DNA of 64,000 nt, from contig CABJEP010000002.1 in assembly GCA_902364645.1 (NCBI GenBank), forward strand, positions 1-64,000. The letters run 5' to 3'. How positions within the stretch are numbered: the first letter of the stretch is position 1; every line of letters begins with the position of its first letter. Origin of the DNA: Coriobacteriaceae bacterium. Lineage in GTDB: Bacteria > Actinomycetota > Coriobacteriia > Coriobacteriales > Coriobacteriaceae. Below the pieces are notes generated by a model, which saw nothing but the letters and a program-made list of their open reading frames with translations, was not told the DNA's origin and did no database searches. The position numbers and the translations under genes are program-made. Positions 54,952 through 64,000 of this stretch are shown here, piece after piece.

Positions 54952-57900
54952 ATGAGCAAGAACGTGAATAAGAACATCAACGGCGGCGCTGCGGGTAAGA
55001 CGAAGGCCGCCGGGCGCATAGCGACGGTTGCCGCGGCGACGATCGCCATGACGGGCGGGTCGCTGCTGTCTCCGCTGACCGCGGTGGCACAGGGCGCGAA
55101 CGGTGCCGACGCTACTGGGAAGCCGGCTGCGGTGCTGTCTCCGTTGACGAGCGCGGCCGCTGCTAGTACTGGCGCGGGCACGGTGTCGGCGGCGCAGAAG
55201 GTCGCCAACCTGCAGGCTGCGGTCGATGTGGCTCGTGCTAAGGCCGCTGCCGCCAAGGCCGATCTGGAAACGGCTGCTGTTCCCTACGATGTCGCTGCCG
55301 CCAACCAGCAGCAGGTGCAGGGTGCCTATGACGCGGCCCGTGGTGCGAGCGATAGCGCGGCCTCTGCTGCCTCGGCCGAGCTGGAAAAGCAGATGGGCGC
55401 TGCGCAGGACAAGGCCGATGCGGATGTCAAGGCGCTTGAGAACGCTCAGGCTGCGCTTGATGCCGCCAAGAAGAATCTGACGGACAAGGACGAAGCCCTG
55501 GCTACCGCCCAGAAGGCATCCCGCGATGCCCAGTCTGCTCTCGAAGCTGCACGGGCTGCTGCATCCGATGCCACGCCCGAGGCCGTAGCCGCTGCCCAGG
55601 CTGCTGCAGAGCAGGCAGCAAGCGACCTGGAGCAGGCAAAGCAGCGGGCCGCCGATGCGCAGGCCAAGCTCTCGGATGCCCAGGCCGCTGTCGCTGTCGC
55701 CGCTGTCAAGCAGCAGAACGCGCAGGGCAAGCTTTCGGCAGCTCAGCAGGCAAAGGCCGCGGCAGATGCGGACGTGGATGCCGCGCAGGCGAGCTATGAC
55801 GCGGCCAAGGCCGATCTGGACCGAGCCGAGCAGGGCGCTGCGGGGCCGGAGTACGAGGCCGCCAAGGCAAAGGTGGTCGCTGCGTCCGAAGCCCTGACCG
55901 CCGCCAAGGCCGCGCAGTCGCAGCGCGAGGGTGAGCTTGCTGCCGCCGAGCAGGACGCTGCCGCTGCCCAGGGCGAGGTGCGGACTGCCCAGCAGACAGT
56001 TGCCGACCAGCAACAGGCTGCTACCGATGCTCAGTCCAAGCTGGATGTCGCTGTTGCCGCCAAGGCTGCGGCAGATGCCGCTCTTGACCAGGCCAAGACC
56101 GATCATGCCAGTGCGCTCACGGAGCTTGCCGATGCCCAGGCCAAGCTTTCGGCGGCCAAGGACGAGAAAGACGCTGCCGACAAGGCGCTCGATCAGGCGA
56201 AGGCCCAAAAGCAGCAGGCCGACCAGGCTGTGGCTCAGGCCCAGGCAAAGCTCGATGCCGCTCAGGCAACGGCGAACGCATCGGCAGAGAACTACCGCCA
56301 GGGTGCTATCGCGTTCTTTAAGAGCGTGGGTGCCGACGATGCGGCGGATATCATCCTCAACTGCAAACTCGCTAGCTATAACAAGGTGGGTGAGGAGGTC
56401 GACGCGACGAGCCTGGCCAACATGAAGCAGGCGGTTGTGTGGCTCAAAGCGTGCAACGAGTATCGCGCAAGCGTTGGCCTAGGCGAGCTCAAGGTGACGT
56501 ATGCCATGATGGCGACTGCCATTGCGGATGCGAACTTCTCCGACACGAAGATCGATCACGCCAGGCAGTTCGAAGTGGGCGAAAACGTGGCATGGAACTA
56601 CGGAAGCAATCCGTTTAAGCAGTGGGTCGATCAAGAGAAGGCCGTCTTTGACGCTGCTGCCGCCTCGCTGGGCGCGACGGGCCTTACGGGAAAGCCCGCT
56701 TACGATTTTTATACGATGCATAGCTCCGAGATTGATAACTACGCTGCGAAGCATGGTGGGTTAATTCGCTCAGTCGGCCATTACATCAACGTGATCAACC
56801 CCGATTACACCGTGACGGGCATGGGCGTTTGCACGCGAGGGACGCTGTACGGGAGTACACAGGCGCAAACATTTGTATATTCTGGTCAATGGTATAAGCC
56901 GTATAACCTCAATCCGATGACGGTTGCAGAGTATGAGGCTGCGTTGAATGCGTGGTGTGACTCGTTGGCAAATCCCGAGCAGGGCGTGGATGCGGCACGC
57001 AAGGAGCTTGCTGTGGCGCAGGGCGTGGCCGACGATGCCGGCAGCAAGGTGAGTGCAGCATCGCAGGCCGTTGCAGCAAAGCAAACCCAGGTTGAGCGCG
57101 CTGCCGCTAACGTTGATGTCGCGGCAACCAAGGCCTCGGAGGCCCAGGCTGCCGTGGCGCAAAAGCAGGCTGCAGCTGACGCCGCCGCGCGTGCCGTCAG
57201 CGATGCCCGCGCCGATTTGAGCGCTGCCAACGCCGCTGTTGCGGCAGCGCAGGACGCCGTGGCCGCCAAGTCTGGCGAGCTCGACATTGCCAAGGGCAAG
57301 GTGGCTGCTGCCAAGCGCGCACTGGACGCCGCTCGTGCCGGTGTTGGCGACAAACGGGATGCACTTGCCGCGGCCCAGGATGAGCTAGCGGCGTACTCAG
57401 CCGATATCGCCGCTGCTCAGCGTGCGTTTGATGCGGCGTCGTCTGCACTCGAAAGCGCGCGTGCCAATCAGCGCGAGGCGGAGGCCGAACTTCTTGCCAC
57501 CCAAGGCGATGCCGATCAGGCAGGCATCGATGCTGCTGCCACTCAGGTGGAGCTCGATATGGCGCAGCGGGCTGCAAGCGATGCCGACGCCGTCGTGGCA
57601 ACGGCTCAGGCAAAATCTGATGCAGCTGCCGCCCGCGCCTCTCAGCTTAAGAATGCCGCCGCAGCACTTGCCAAGGCCACTGGGGACAAAGCGACTGCCG
57701 ATGCCGCGCTCGATGCAGCGGCGATGGCCGTGAGCGATGCCGAGTATGACGTGGTGGAGGCTGACGATGCCGTGGTGGATGCGACTGTCGCGCGCGACGC
57801 CTCTGCCGCCGCGGTTGCCCGCCTGCGCAGAATCAATATTGCCGAAGCCATTGTCAACGGCAGCACTGACGATGCGGACGAGGTACTTAACGCCAAGATC

Positions 57901-58302
57901 GCTGCGGCCCACGATGCCGCCGAGCGTGCCGCGACCGCCAAGGCCGAACTCGATGACGCCGTGGCTGCGACGGATGCCGTGGCGCCGGCATACTTGGAGG
58001 CGCTCGCCAACTACACCGCCGCCAAGGTCGAGCTCGACCAGGCTATTGCCGAGCTTAACGCCGAGATCGCTCGCCAAGAGGCCGCCGACCGCGGAAACGG
58101 CGAGCAGACCCAGCCCGTCACGCAAGTGACGTACCAGGCCAAGCATGCGGAGGCAAAGACCGAGGCCACGACTTGGCAGACGGCGATGCCCGCCACGGGC
58201 GATGCGTCCGAGCTGCTGGGTGAGACCTTCGTGATCGGCGGCACGGTCCTGGTGGCCGCCGGCGTATTCCTGTCCGATAAGCGCCGCCAGCTGATCCGTT
58301 AG
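54952..58302 (+). CDS. Cell-wall-anchored coiled-coil protein with internal CAP domain
   Basis: A 1116-aa exported protein. Signal peptide about 1-47 (ATIAMTGGSLLSPLTAVAQG), an Ala/Gln/Lys-rich coiled coil (about 75-450), a CAP/SCP-like domain (about 455-670, with WLKACNEYRASVGL, VGENVAWNYGS and VTGMGVCTRG), a second coiled coil (about 680-1065), then MPATG (1079-1083), a membrane helix and RR-type tail, which fits a sortase signal. CAP domains may bind lipids or degrade or bind host molecules. GGAAGGAATC precedes the ATG. It ends with a terminator. Confidence 0.88.
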   Translation: MSKNVNKNINGGAAGKTKAAGRIATVAAATIAMTGGSLLSPLTAVAQGANGADATGKPAAVLSPLTSAAAASTGAGTVSAAQKVANLQAAVDVARAKAAAAKADLETAAVPYDVAAANQQQVQGAYDAARGASDSAASAASAELEKQMGAAQDKADADVKALENAQAALDAAKKNLTDKDEALATAQKASRDAQSALEAARAAASDATPEAVAAAQAAAEQAASDLEQAKQRAADAQAKLSDAQAAVAVAAVKQQNAQGKLSAAQQAKAAADADVDAAQASYDAAKADLDRAEQGAAGPEYEAAKAKVVAASEALTAAKAAQSQREGELAAAEQDAAAAQGEVRTAQQTVADQQQAATDAQSKLDVAVAAKAAADAALDQAKTDHASALTELADAQAKLSAAKDEKDAADKALDQAKAQKQQADQAVAQAQAKLDAAQATANASAENYRQGAIAFFKSVGADDAADIILNCKLASYNKVGEEVDATSLANMKQAVVWLKACNEYRASVGLGELKVTYAMMATAIADANFSDTKIDHARQFEVGENVAWNYGSNPFKQWVDQEKAVFDAAAASLGATGLTGKPAYDFYTMHSSEIDNYAAKHGGLIRSVGHYINVINPDYTVTGMGVCTRGTLYGSTQAQTFVYSGQWYKPYNLNPMTVAEYEAALNAWCDSLANPEQGVDAARKELAVAQGVADDAGSKVSAASQAVAAKQTQVERAAANVDVAATKASEAQAAVAQKQAAADAAARAVSDARADLSAANAAVAAAQDAVAAKSGELDIAKGKVAAAKRALDAARAGVGDKRDALAAAQDELAAYSADIAAAQRAFDAASSALESARANQREAEAELLATQGDADQAGIDAAATQVELDMAQRAASDADAVVATAQAKSDAAAARASQLKNAAAALAKATGDKATADAALDAAAMAVSDAEYDVVEADDAVVDATVARDASAAAVARLRRINIAEAIVNGSTDDADEVLNAKIAAAHDAAERAATAKAELDDAVAATDAVAPAYLEALANYTAAKVELDQAIAELNAEIARQEAADRGNGEQTQPVTQVTYQAKHAEAKTEATTWQTAMPATGDASELLGETFVIGGTVLVAAGVFLSDKRRQLIR

Positions 58303-58325
58303 GGACAGGGAAGCGCGCTGTTTTT

Positions 58326-58378
58326 GGCGCGCACCGCAGGGGCATGGGCTCTGCGGCGCGCGCCGCCTTTTTCTTCAA
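58326..58378 (+). terminator. Intrinsic terminator after the CAP-domain gene
   Basis: GGCGCGCACCGCAG (58326-58339) pairs with CTGCGGCGCGCGCC (58351-58364), mostly perfectly; a CCTTTTT tail follows. Confidence 0.85.
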
Positions 58379-58398
58379 GATTGATTAAGGAGGGATAT

Positions 58399-58764
58399 AT
58401 GCAAATAAGAGGAGAGGCCGCGATCGCCTGCGGATTCATGGCGGGTCTGGCAACGGGGTTGCTGTTCGATGGATGTTTCGACAGCTATATCAATCGATTC
58501 TGCGATTTTGGTTTTTCGAGAGGCAAGCCTTGGAAAACAGCGCCAGCTCGTCAAGAGGTGGCTGCGCCCATCGAGCCCCGCAGTGTGGATACCTCAAAAA
58601 TCAAGGTAATCGTCACTAAGAACGGCAAGATTTACCACCGTTCTACGGGGTGCAAAAGCCTTCCTCAAAACGCCATTAAAACAAGCGTACCATTAGCGGC
58701 TGCACTCAAGCGAGGCAAGACGCCCTGCCCAACATGCTGCCCGCCAACAGTGTGCTCGATCTAG
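58399..58764 (+). CDS. Membrane-anchored protein with a C-terminal YHR-C-CxxC domain
   Basis: A 121-aa protein with an N-terminal hydrophobic stretch (about 8-22) and a C-terminal domain KNGKIYHRSTGCKSLP...GKTPCPTCCP, a short cysteine module found at the end of secreted nucleases or metal-binding proteins. It is likely a lipoprotein-less membrane-bound protein on the outer face. AGGAGGGATA precedes the ATG. Function unknown. Confidence 0.7.
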   Translation: MQIRGEAAIACGFMAGLATGLLFDGCFDSYINRFCDFGFSRGKPWKTAPARQEVAAPIEPRSVDTSKIKVIVTKNGKIYHRSTGCKSLPQNAIKTSVPLAAALKRGKTPCPTCCPPTVCSI

Positions 58765-58892
58765 TTTTTTGGGTGTTTGATCCGTTTGGATGGGAGAACG
58801 AAGGGTAAGCCCTAAGGGATACAGATGCCGGCCCGGCCTGCAATTTCTTCCATTGATTTGTCCAGAGTCGCACAGCACGGAGGTGTTGTTTG

Positions 58893-59648
58893 ATGTCTAT
58901 TTTCGTTACCGGAGACGTTCACGGTGTTGCCGAGTATGGGGCGAGTCGCTTCTCGTCGCGCGTTTGGCCATTGGGTCGAACGCTGACGCGCGATGACGTT
59001 GTCATCGTTGCCGGCGACTTTGGCTTTATATGGAGCGGCTCGAACACCGACAAATACTGGCTCGACTGGTTTGAGTCCAAGCCCTGGACCACGTGTTTTG
59101 TCGACGGCAATCACGAGAACCATCATCTGCTGGCGGGGCTGCCAATGCGTGAGTGGAACGGAGGCCTCGTTCACGAGGTTCGCCCGCACGTGCTGCACCT
59201 GATGCGCGGCGAGGTGTTCGACATCACGGGGACCACGGTGCTCGCCATGGGTGGCGCCGCGAGCCATGACAAACAGTGGCGTCAGGAGGGAAAGACGTGG
59301 TGGCCCGAGGAGATGCCGAGTGAGCGCGAGATCAAACACTGTCGCGCCTCGCTCGATCGCGCGGGCTGGAAGGTCGACTATGTTGTGACGCACGAGGCGC
59401 CGGTCGATTTGGCTGACGAGCTGTGCATGGAGTGCAATCGCGAGTTCTACGACGATTCGCTGCAGGCCTTTTTGGGCGAGCTCGACGGGCGGCTCGACTA
59501 CCGCACCTGGTTCTTTGGCCATTACCATGACGATGAATGGCGCGATGACAAGCATCGTCTTATCTACCAAGATATCGTGCCGATCGAAGCGCGATGTGCC
59601 GATGGGCAGGATGAGACGGCGAGTGACTATTTTGAGCAAGTGCGTTAG
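58893..59648 (+). CDS. Calcineurin-like metallophosphoesterase, copy 1
   Basis: A 251-aa phosphoesterase with metal motifs FVTGDVHGV, IVAGDFGFIWSG, CFVDGNHENHHLL and a later VVTHEAPVD and GHYHDDE. It opens a run of three related genes (59658 and 60293). The 58893 start follows GGAGGTG. Family members act on phosphodiesters, nucleic acids or proteins; the substrate is not inferable. Confidence 0.88.
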   Translation: MSIFVTGDVHGVAEYGASRFSSRVWPLGRTLTRDDVVIVAGDFGFIWSGSNTDKYWLDWFESKPWTTCFVDGNHENHHLLAGLPMREWNGGLVHEVRPHVLHLMRGEVFDITGTTVLAMGGAASHDKQWRQEGKTWWPEEMPSEREIKHCRASLDRAGWKVDYVVTHEAPVDLADELCMECNREFYDDSLQAFLGELDGRLDYRTWFFGHYHDDEWRDDKHRLIYQDIVPIEARCADGQDETASDYFEQVR

Positions 59649-59657
59649 GAGGTCCCC

Positions 59658-60296
59658 ATGATCTGGTTTACCAGCGATACCCACTTTGGGCACGAGAACA
59701 TGCTGCGGCTCGCCGACAGGCCTTGGTCGACTGTTGGGCAGATGAACGACGCCATGGTCGCTAGCATTAATAGCAAGGTCGCTGCGGATGACGAGCTTTA
59801 CATTTTGGGTGACTTCAGCTTTAAGATGACGGTCCAAGATGCCTACGAGCTGCGCAAAAGCATTGCATGCAAGCGCGTCCATCTGCTGCCCGGCAACCAT
59901 GACAAAGACTGGACGCAGCCTGCGGTGGCGGATGCTTTTATCGTCGAGCCGCCCATTTGCGTGCTCAAGATCGACCGTCAAAAAATCGTGCTGAGCCACT
60001 ATCCCATGGTCGATTGGCAGGGCATGTCGCACGGTGGCTGGCATCTGCACGGACATATCCACAGCTGCGGCGGCGCGTACAACAAGTTCAACCTTCGGCA
60101 GGGACTGCTGCGCTATGACGTGGGCGTGGACGCCAGCGGCTACGCTCCGGTGAGCTTGGAGGAGCTCAAGTCATGGTTTGCGCAGGTCGACGAGCCGGCG
60201 TGTTGCGTTAAGTGGCCGTGGTGGGTCAACGCCACGGGCGATGAGCAGGTCGAGCACGATCTCGAAACCTATAAGAGGGAAGTGGTGATCCGATGA
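59658..60296 (+). CDS. Calcineurin-like metallophosphoesterase, copy 2
   Basis: A 212-aa phosphoesterase: FTSDTHFGHENML, LYILGDFSFKMT, LLPGNHDKDW, LSHYPMVDWQG and HLHGHIHSCG. This is the shorter, single-domain type often near RNA-ligase or tRNA genes. It starts 9 nt after copy 1, and its end overlaps copy 3 by 4 nt. GGAGGTCCCC precedes the ATG. Confidence 0.9.
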   Translation: MIWFTSDTHFGHENMLRLADRPWSTVGQMNDAMVASINSKVAADDELYILGDFSFKMTVQDAYELRKSIACKRVHLLPGNHDKDWTQPAVADAFIVEPPICVLKIDRQKIVLSHYPMVDWQGMSHGGWHLHGHIHSCGGAYNKFNLRQGLLRYDVGVDASGYAPVSLEELKSWFAQVDEPACCVKWPWWVNATGDEQVEHDLETYKREVVIR

Positions 60297-61018
60297 CAGT
60301 CTATGTGACGGGAGATATTCATGGCGGCCTCGACATGCAAAAGCTGCGCGATTGGGACCTTGGGGATAGCCTGACGAGCGACGACTATCTGATTATCGCG
60401 GGCGACTTTGGCTTTCCCTGGGATTTCTCTGCCGAGGAATGTGCCGACATCGCTTGGCTGGAGTCGCGCCCCTATACCGTGCTGTTCGTCGACGGCAACC
60501 ACGAGCGTTTCGATCACTGGGCGGAGCGTCCCATGGAGCTGTGGCACGGTGGGCTGACGCAGCGTCTGTCGGATACCTCCCCCATACGGCGCCTGACGCG
60601 CGGCGAGGTTTTTGAGCTCGACGGCTCAACGATCTTTACCATGGGCGGCGCCACGAGCGTGGACAAAGAATACCGCATTCCCTATTCCAGCTGGTGGCCG
60701 CAGGAACTGCCGGACGAGCGCAACTTTGAGGAGGCGCGGGCAAAGCTCGACAGCGTGGGTTGGAAGGTCGACTACGTGGTCACCCACACCTGCTCTACGC
60801 GCATGCTTTCGCCCACGCTTTATCCGGCACCCGGCTGGAATTACCCCGCCGTTGATCGGCTTACGGCATTTTTCGATGAGCTGGAAGACCGCTTGGATTA
60901 CAAGTGCTGGTATTACGGGCATTTCCATCGGGATGCCAACCCGGCCGAGCGCCACGCCGTGCTCTACGACTGCATCGTTCGCTTGGGCGACGAACTCCAG
61001 TCCTGGGATGTTGCGTAG
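60293..61018 (+). CDS. Calcineurin-like metallophosphoesterase, copy 3
   Basis: A 241-aa protein closely similar to copy 1 (YVTGDIHGG, IIAGDFGFPW, LFVDGNHERFD, VVTHTCSTRML, YYGHFHRDA). It overlaps copy 2 by 4 nt, so the three form one operon. Copies 1 and 3 probably arose by tandem duplication flanking copy 2. Confidence 0.88.
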   Translation: MTVYVTGDIHGGLDMQKLRDWDLGDSLTSDDYLIIAGDFGFPWDFSAEECADIAWLESRPYTVLFVDGNHERFDHWAERPMELWHGGLTQRLSDTSPIRRLTRGEVFELDGSTIFTMGGATSVDKEYRIPYSSWWPQELPDERNFEEARAKLDSVGWKVDYVVTHTCSTRMLSPTLYPAPGWNYPAVDRLTAFFDELEDRLDYKCWYYGHFHRDANPAERHAVLYDCIVRLGDELQSWDVA

Positions 61019-61033
61019 AGGCGGGGTGGCTGG

Positions 61034-62038
61034 CTACTCGACCGTTACAGTGATGTTCTCCCGATGCGCGCGGATGACGTCCCAGCTAAAGTGCTCGACC
61101 AGCTGCTCGGCGGTACGCGGCGTGGTGTCCGGCGCGATGCCTGTTTGCCCGGCGAGCCATCCCAACAGTGCCTCGGGTGTGCCAAAGCGGGTGCGGAGCT
61201 CGCCCAGGTCCAGATCGCAATCGCGCTTGGAAAGGCGGCGGCCGTCCGGCGACATGAGCAGCGGAATGTGCGCGTAGCGCGGTGTGGGCAGTCCCAGCAG
61301 ATGTTGCAGATAGATCTGGCGCGTCGTGGAACCAAGCAGGTCGCATCCGCGTACGATCTCGGTGACGCCCATGGCAGCGTCGTCGACCACCACGGCCAGC
61401 TGATAGGCAAACACGCCGTCGCTGCGGCGCACCAAAAAGTCGCCGCACTCGGTGGCGAGTGCCTCGCATTGGGCTCCGTACGTGCGGTCCACGAATTCGA
61501 TCACGTCGCCGGCGAGGTCGTCGACGTCGGGCACACGCAGACGCGTGGCCGGAGCGCGCAGGATGCTGCGGCGGGCAACCTCCTCGGCAGAAAGGCCTCG
61601 GCAGGCGCCGCGGTAGATGGGCGTGCCGTCGCTCGCGTGCGGCGCGCTTGCGGTGTGGAGCTCGGCGCGCGTGCAAAAGCAGGGATAGGTGAGGCCGGCG
61701 TCTTGCAGCTGGTGCAGGGCGTCCTCGTACAAGTCCAGGCGATCGTGCTGGTAGTAGGGGCCTTCGTCCCACTCAAGCCCCAGCCAGGCTAGGTCGTCAA
61801 TCAATTGGGCGGCAAGTTCCGGGCGCTTGCAGCGATCGTCCAGGTCCTCGATGCGCAACACGATGCTGCCGCCCTGGCTGCGGACCGAAAGCCACGCGCA
61901 CAGGCAGCTGAACACGTTGCCCAGGTGCATGCGGCCCGAGGGCGACGGGGCGAAGCGCCCCACGACGGGCGCGGGAGCGGCCGGCGTCGTTGGCGCGTCG
62001 GCGGCGGTTGTTGCTATGTTGCGTGCGTTGATGTCCAT
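61034..62038 (-). CDS. gluQ: Glutamyl-Q tRNA(Asp) synthetase
   Basis: A 334-aa truncated GluRS paralogue that attaches glutamate to queuosine of tRNA(Asp). The class I motifs are GRFAPSPSGRMHLGN (HIGH) and RRLSKRD (KMSKS-like), with a zinc-type CFCTRAE and DLCR-like C-rich region. It lacks the anticodon-binding domain. Start 62038 has no ribosome site but TATACT lies 7 nt ahead, so it is probably leaderless; the frame opens at 62152. It is convergent with the phosphoesterase operon. Confidence 0.9.
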   Translation of the reverse strand: MDINARNIATTAADAPTTPAAPAPVVGRFAPSPSGRMHLGNVFSCLCAWLSVRSQGGSIVLRIEDLDDRCKRPELAAQLIDDLAWLGLEWDEGPYYQHDRLDLYEDALHQLQDAGLTYPCFCTRAELHTASAPHASDGTPIYRGACRGLSAEEVARRSILRAPATRLRVPDVDDLAGDVIEFVDRTYGAQCEALATECGDFLVRRSDGVFAYQLAVVVDDAAMGVTEIVRGCDLLGSTTRQIYLQHLLGLPTPRYAHIPLLMSPDGRRLSKRDCDLDLGELRTRFGTPEALLGWLAGQTGIAPDTTPRTAEQLVEHFSWDVIRAHRENITVTVE

Positions 62039-62045
62039 GCGGACG

Positions 62046-62051
62046 AGTATA
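62046..62051 (-). promoter_or_regulatory. Leaderless -10 of gluQ
   Basis: TATACT on the minus strand lies seven bases before ATG 62038, so transcription would begin at or near the start codon. The -35 is weak. Confidence 0.55.
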
Positions 62052-62174
62052 GCGCGGGGCGTGGTGGGGGAGACGCTGCCGTGGCCTGCAAGTTGCTGAG
62101 GCCACACGTTGCGCGTGCCGGACCACCGGCTCGGCGCCTTAATCGTCGTCAATCAATCTAGCCCTCAAACGACA

Positions 62175-62210
62175 GAAACCCCGGCAGCTCTTCGCAACTG
62201 CCGGGGTTTC
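62175..62210. terminator. Perfect 13-bp hairpin
   Basis: GAAACCCCGGCAG (62175-62187) pairs exactly with CTGCCGGGGTTTC (62198-62210) around a 10-nt loop. It has no T-run on the plus strand. It could be a terminator or processing signal between divergent genes. From 62211 to 62547 I see no coding region; a GACAAT -10 candidate lies at 62508-62513. Confidence 0.55.
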
Positions 62211-62547
62211 CGCGGAAAAGGGGGACATGATCCTCAAGCGGACGGCAAAGGGGCAAACCGTTTTCGCTCAACTGCTTTATGCCCCTCAACTGGCGGCTCA
62301 ATCAGCGCATGCCGCGCCCACACAAAGCCGCTACACCTGTGATGGAGCTATGAAGTGGTATCTATTGCCGGAGCGGGCTATGCCAAGGAGTGTCCCAGAT
62401 TGCCGGCAGATAAGGAACGTCCCCAGGTGCCGGCGGCGGGCGTGACTTTTGTCCCGTTTTGACGCTCCGCTGACCTAGATGTTCGTCACATGAACTCGCA
62501 AACGTGGGACAATGACGCTACTGGTACCACAGACAAAGGATGTGCCT

Positions 62548-64000
62548 ATGAACGCCCCCGTTGCCCAGCCCTGTCGGCAGCGCCGCCTGTTTGCGCGGTT
62601 CGCTTCCGTCTGCGCACTCGTCGCGCTTGCGTTGTTGCTGCTGCCTGCCGTCGCGCACGCCGACGGCTACTCCATGAGCCAAACCTATATCGGTGCCACG
62701 GTTGAGGCCGATGGCTCGCTGACCGTTGTCGAGGGACGCCAGTTCGATTTCGACGATGACATTAACGGCGTGTATTGGGATATCAATACAGGCTCTAACC
62801 AGCAAGGCGGCTCGGTGGTCGTCAATGTGCTGAGCGTCGAGGAAGACGACACTGCGTTTAACAAGGTCGACAGCGCAAATAAAGGCGACGACGGCGTTTA
62901 CACGGTGGAGCAGTCCGACGACGGCGTAAAGATTAAGGTGTTCAGCCCTCACGAGAGCGGCGACAGCGCAATCTACTACGTGAGTTATTCCATGACCGGT
63001 GCGGTTATGAACTGGGCCGATACCGCCGAGCTCTACTGGAAATTTGTGGGTGACGGCTGGTCTGCGGACTCCGATGACGTCGAGATGGAAGTCTACTTTG
63101 CAAATGCCGCTGCCGGGACGGCTGCCGTCAAGGGCGATAACTTCCGCGCATGGGGCCACGGCCCGCTGACGGGCGACGTGTCGCTCGATGCGGACGAGCC
63201 CATGGTCACCTATACCATTCCCTGCGTGCATGAGGGCGAATTCGCCGAGGCACGCATCGCCTTCCCCAGCGACTGGGTGCCGCAGCTTGCCGTCTCGGGC
63301 GAAAAGCGCATGTCGACGATTCTGAGCGAAGAGAAGGAATGGGCCGACGAGGCCAACGCTCGCCGCGCTCACGCTCGCATGATTGCCAATGCGCTTGCCG
63401 TGCTAAGTGTTGTCGCGGCGGTGGCCTTTACCGGCACAATCGTTGTGCTCAAGCTGCGCCGCCGCAAGCCCAAGCCGCTTTTCCAGGACGAATATTTCCG
63501 CGATGTGCCTTCGGCCGACCATCCCGCCGTGCTTTCGGCCCTCATGAGCTGGAACGAGGTGCCCGATCAGGCATATATCGCCACGCTTATGAAGCTTACC
63601 GACGACCGCGTGATCAAGCTGGAAGAAGCGACCGAGACCAAGAAGAAGGGTCTGCTCCGTCGCGAAAAAGAGGAGCAGACGTATCGCATCACAGTGACCG
63701 ACGAGGCCTGGAAGGCTGCCAAGAAGGACGGCATCGATCGCGATGTGCTCAAGGTCTTCTTCGCCGGCGTTAAGCCCGATAAGGACGGAGTCCGTTCGCG
63801 CACGTTTAGCGAGCTGGAGGAGTACGCTAGCGAGCGCACCACATCTGTTGGCGACAAGCTCGAGGACTATCAGAGCACGGTTAAGGGCAAGCTGGAGGCG
63901 CGCGAGCTTATCGCCTCGGACGGCACCATCGCCCTGGTTGCCGGCTTGGTTCTCGGCATCATTATTGTCTGTGGCATTTTGGGCTCTCTGTTCTATGCCG
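62548..64000 (+). CDS. DUF2207-type membrane protein, cut by the window end
   Basis: At least 484 codons, open to the last base. Signal peptide (about 14-38, ending VAHADG), an extracytoplasmic region rich in Asp/Gly/Thr with the DUF2207 look (SQTYIGATVEADGSLTVVEG, TAELYWKF), a membrane helix (about 280-302), a cytoplasmic domain and a start of a second hydrophobic stretch near the end (VAGLVLGIIIVCGILG). Family function unknown. AAAGGA precedes ATG 62548. Confidence 0.82.
   Translation, partial: MNAPVAQPCRQRRLFARFASVCALVALALLLLPAVAHADGYSMSQTYIGATVEADGSLTVVEGRQFDFDDDINGVYWDINTGSNQQGGSVVVNVLSVEEDDTAFNKVDSANKGDDGVYTVEQSDDGVKIKVFSPHESGDSAIYYVSYSMTGAVMNWADTAELYWKFVGDGWSADSDDVEMEVYFANAAAGTAAVKGDNFRAWGHGPLTGDVSLDADEPMVTYTIPCVHEGEFAEARIAFPSDWVPQLAVSGEKRMSTILSEEKEWADEANARRAHARMIANALAVLSVVAAVAFTGTIVVLKLRRRKPKPLFQDEYFRDVPSADHPAVLSALMSWNEVPDQAYIATLMKLTDDRVIKLEEATETKKKGLLRREKEEQTYRITVTDEAWKAAKKDGIDRDVLKVFFAGVKPDKDGVRSRTFSELEEYASERTTSVGDKLEDYQSTVKGKLEARELIASDGTIALVAGLVLGIIIVCGILGSLFYA

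Noticed and set aside
58812..60062. 416-codon minus-strand frame over the phosphoesterases
   Set aside because: Antisense shadow of two genes with clear metal motifs.

Overview
The window reads as a chromosomal segment of a high-GC Gram-positive anaerobe of the Coriobacteriia, most likely Collinsella or a close relative. This is inferred from GC-rich codon use, strong AGGAGG-type ribosome sites, a few leaderless promoters, a HisZ-HisG fusion, a CAP-domain surface protein ending in a sortase-like MPATG motif, and typical gut-actinobacterial housekeeping genes. No 16S gene is present, so the genus is an inference.

Left core, 1-21.5 kb. A complete histidine operon (hisZG fused, hisD, hisC, hisB, hisH, hisA, hisF, hisI, a small unknown gene, hisE) is followed on the opposite strand by a PHP-type histidinol phosphatase, which supplies the missing step. 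Then come a LarC C-terminal (LarC2-like) protein, a YfcE-like phosphodiesterase, MazG, a DUF4143-type AAA ATPase with three 33-bp-spaced iterons upstream, enolase, an FtsB/DivIC-like protein, a Ppx/GppA phosphatase, tRNA-Leu(TAA), a PTS IIB protein, a VOC protein, a two-component system and a UBA-like DUF4342 protein.

Accessory region, about 22-54.5 kb. It holds an AbiE toxin-antitoxin pair, two degenerate adenine-methylase/S-subunit-like proteins (23.6 and 43.8 kb), a VirD4/TraG coupling ATPase next to a ClpP-like protease, decayed HNH nuclease genes and other relics, several HTH regulators, and an A+T-rich restriction cluster (two adenine methyltransferases, an unknown protein, McrB, McrC). 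Small membrane proteins follow, then a ClpX-like ATPase interrupted by one in-frame amber codon. At its right end lies a two-gene module, a SF2 helicase with C-terminal PD-(D/E)XK-like nuclease overlapping a 631-aa protein with weak MID-PIWI-like features. Its architecture recalls the plasmid-eliminating DdmDE system. No integrase, relaxase or attachment site was seen, so island borders are undefined.

Right core, 54.5-64 kb. A small acidic protein, a 1116-aa coiled-coil/CAP cell-wall protein, a small membrane-anchored protein, three tandem metallophosphoesterases, glutamyl-Q tRNA(Asp) synthetase and a DUF2207 membrane protein cut by the window end.

Two copies of a roughly 185-nt long-hairpin element (18.7 and 21.8 kb) have outer arms that differ in sequence between copies but stay self-complementary, which points to a structurally conserved repeat or RNA. 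Other perfect inverted repeats lie at 2-52 and 9681-9745.
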